24,271 nt of DNA from Colimorpha sp002372855 (lineage in GTDB: Bacteria; Bacteroidota; Bacteroidia; Bacteroidales; P3), in assembly GCA_946621635.1 (NCBI GenBank), contig CAMOOR010000031.1, positions 1 to 24,271 of the forward strand. The letters are read 5' to 3'. Both the position numbers and the translations under genes were made by a program. Shown here piece by piece: positions 23,037 through 24,271 of the stretch. The notes under the pieces were generated by a model. The model was not told where the DNA came from. It did no database searches and saw only the letters and a program-made list of their open reading frames with translations. The first letter of the stretch is position 1. Each line of letters starts with the position of its first letter.

Positions 23037-24271
23037 ATGACTCGCAAAACCTCCCTCCTCGCCTTCCTGCTCCTGGCAGCCTTCGCCGCCCAGGGGCAAC
23101 CCTACTGGAACAACCTCGAGATGTACCGCCTGAACAAGGTGCAGCCCCACGACCGCATCATTCCCGACGGCGACCGCTGGCGCCTCTGCCTCAACGGCAC
23201 CTGGCGTTTCGCCTACTTTGACAACCCCTCGCAGGCCACCCTGTCGCCCGCCCGCTGGGACTCCATCCGCGTGCCCGGCAACATGGAGCTGCAGGGCTTC
23301 GGCGTGCCCGTCTACGTCAACATGCGCAATGAGTTCCCCTCCAATCCCCCCTACGCCCCCACCGACTACAACCCCACCGGCGTCTACGCCCGCACCTTCA
23401 CCCTCCCCGCTGCCTGGCGCGGACGGCGCACCATCATCAAGTTCGGCGCCGTCAAGTCGGCCATGTACCTCTACATCAACGGCCGCGAGGTGGGCTACAG
23501 CCAAGACTCGAAGACCCCCGCCGAGTGGGACATCACACGCTACCTGCGCGACGGCCAGAACGACCTCAAGGTGAAGGTCGTCCGCTGGTGCGACGGCTCC
23601 TACCTCGAATGCCAGGACATGTGGCGCATGAGCGGCATCACACGCGACGTGGAACTCTACTCCGTGCCGTCGACCTACATTACCGACATCAAGATTGTCG
23701 CCGACCTCGACACCAACGACTGGACCACCGGCCACCTAGACGTGATGGTGGACCTCAACCGCGAGGTGCACGGCGGCTCGGTGACGTTCGACCTGCTCAC
23801 CCCCGACGGCTTCTCCCTCGACGGCACCGGGCATGGCGTCAGGCTGAACAAAGGCGACTGGTTCGCCATGCACCAATCGACCCATGCCGGCATACAACCC
23901 TGGACCGACAGCACCCCCGTACTCTACAACCTTGTCGTCACCCTCCGCGACGCCTCCGGACGCGAAACCGAGCGCATCACCAAGCGCATAGGCTTCCGCC
24001 ACATCGACATCCGCGACAGCCAGCTGCGCCTCAACGGCCATCCCATGGAGATCCGCGGCGTCAACCGCCACGAGCACTCCATGTACGGTGGCCACTACGT
24101 CACCCCCGACGAGATGCGCCGCGACATCGCCCTCATGAAACAACTCGGCATCAACGCCGTGCGCACCTCCCACTACCCCAACGACGAACTCTGGTACGAC
24201 CTCTGCGACTCCGCCGGCATCTACCTCTGGGACGAGGCCAACGTCGAAAGCCACGCCCAGGGCTACGGCGA
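23037..24271 (+). CDS. secreted GH2 beta-galactosidase, 3'-truncated by the window edge
   Basis: About 411 codons are present; the gene runs off the right edge. Signal peptide MTRKTSLLAFLLLAAFAAQGQ precedes the LacZ-type N-terminus: NNLEMYRLNKVQPHDRIIP, LNGTWRFAYFDNP, VPGNMELQGFGVPVYVN, and the sugar-binding jelly-roll segments SAMYLYINGREVGYSQDSKTPAEWDI and YLECQDMWRMSGITRDVELY. The immunoglobulin-like domain and the start of the TIM barrel follow, with GH2 signatures GVNRHEHS and LWDEANVESH. The acid/base and nucleophile glutamates would lie beyond the window, so activity cannot be judged. The enzyme should cleave terminal beta-galactosides outside the cytoplasm. The start at 23037 is 18 nt after the M48 stop, which suggests co-transcription. 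I do not assign lacZ because Bacteroidota carry many GH2 paralogues. Confidence 0.9.
   Translation, partial: MTRKTSLLAFLLLAAFAAQGQPYWNNLEMYRLNKVQPHDRIIPDGDRWRLCLNGTWRFAYFDNPSQATLSPARWDSIRVPGNMELQGFGVPVYVNMRNEFPSNPPYAPTDYNPTGVYARTFTLPAAWRGRRTIIKFGAVKSAMYLYINGREVGYSQDSKTPAEWDITRYLRDGQNDLKVKVVRWCDGSYLECQDMWRMSGITRDVELYSVPSTYITDIKIVADLDTNDWTTGHLDVMVDLNREVHGGSVTFDLLTPDGFSLDGTGHGVRLNKGDWFAMHQSTHAGIQPWTDSTPVLYNLVVTLRDASGRETERITKRIGFRHIDIRDSQLRLNGHPMEIRGVNRHEHSMYGGHYVTPDEMRRDIALMKQLGINAVRTSHYPNDELWYDLCDSAGIYLWDEANVESHAQGYG

Noticed and set aside
20322..23735. 1137-codon antisense open frame covering the M48 and GH2 genes
   Set aside because: It crosses two well-supported sense genes and has the same Val/His/Ala-rich shadow composition.

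Overview
The window is a chromosomal segment from a GC-rich member of the Bacteroidota, most likely the order Bacteroidales. Four things point there. The promoters have the Bacteroidota form (TTTG, about 20 nt, then TAnnTTTG). Ribosome binding sites are A-rich rather than Shine-Dalgarno-like. There are gldD, a PorE-like envelope protein and proteins with type IX secretion (T9SS) C-terminal sorting tails. Housekeeping genes strongly prefer C at the third codon position, which opens many long but spurious antisense and alternative frames.

Layout. 1-4956 (+): the 3' part of gldD, then a tight run mrdA (PBP2), rodA and clpX. This is the elongation cell-wall synthase pair followed by the unfoldase of ClpXP. 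4957-5287: an intergenic block with copy A of an unusual palindromic repeat built from 11-bp units, a terminator and a promoter. 5288-7438: an AT-richer cluster of secreted proteins, with two T9SS cargo genes that share a 77-bp identical leader cassette and a frameshifted third gene. 7594-11964 (+): an overlapping operon with a PorE-like TPR/beta-propeller/OmpA protein that ends in a retropepsin-like domain lacking its catalytic triad, then miaA, a small secreted protein and a decayed remnant of an isoprenylcysteine-methyltransferase-like gene. 11979-15543 (+): an accessory-looking cassette of GNAT acetyltransferase, isochorismatase-fold hydrolase, CatA-like acetyltransferase, MerR/GyrI regulator and a DUF5131 (Gp37/Gp68-like) protein. 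15611-16666 (-): a CNNM/CBS membrane protein, divergent from eno (16819-18111, +). 18112-18373: the eno terminator and copy B of the 11-bp-unit palindrome. 18374-20198 (-): a coupled pair, an outer-membrane barrel-like protein and rsgA; rsgA carries an in-frame palindromic insertion made of 7-bp units. 20355-24271 (+): a secreted M48 metalloprotease with a C-terminal barrel-like region, then the 5' part of a secreted GH2 beta-galactosidase.

The main themes are envelope growth (PBP2/RodA), surface secretion (T9SS cargo, PorE-like anchor), envelope proteolysis, and core functions (ClpX, MiaA, enolase, RsgA). The most unusual items are two unrelated families of short-unit inverted repeats. One is intergenic with 11-bp units, present twice in near-identical form. 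The other has 7-bp units and is translated inside the RsgA GTPase domain. Also notable are the degenerate protease domain on the PorE-like protein, the M48-barrel fusion, and the shared leader cassette of the T9SS cargo genes. No tRNA, rRNA, CRISPR array, transposase or integrase was recognised.
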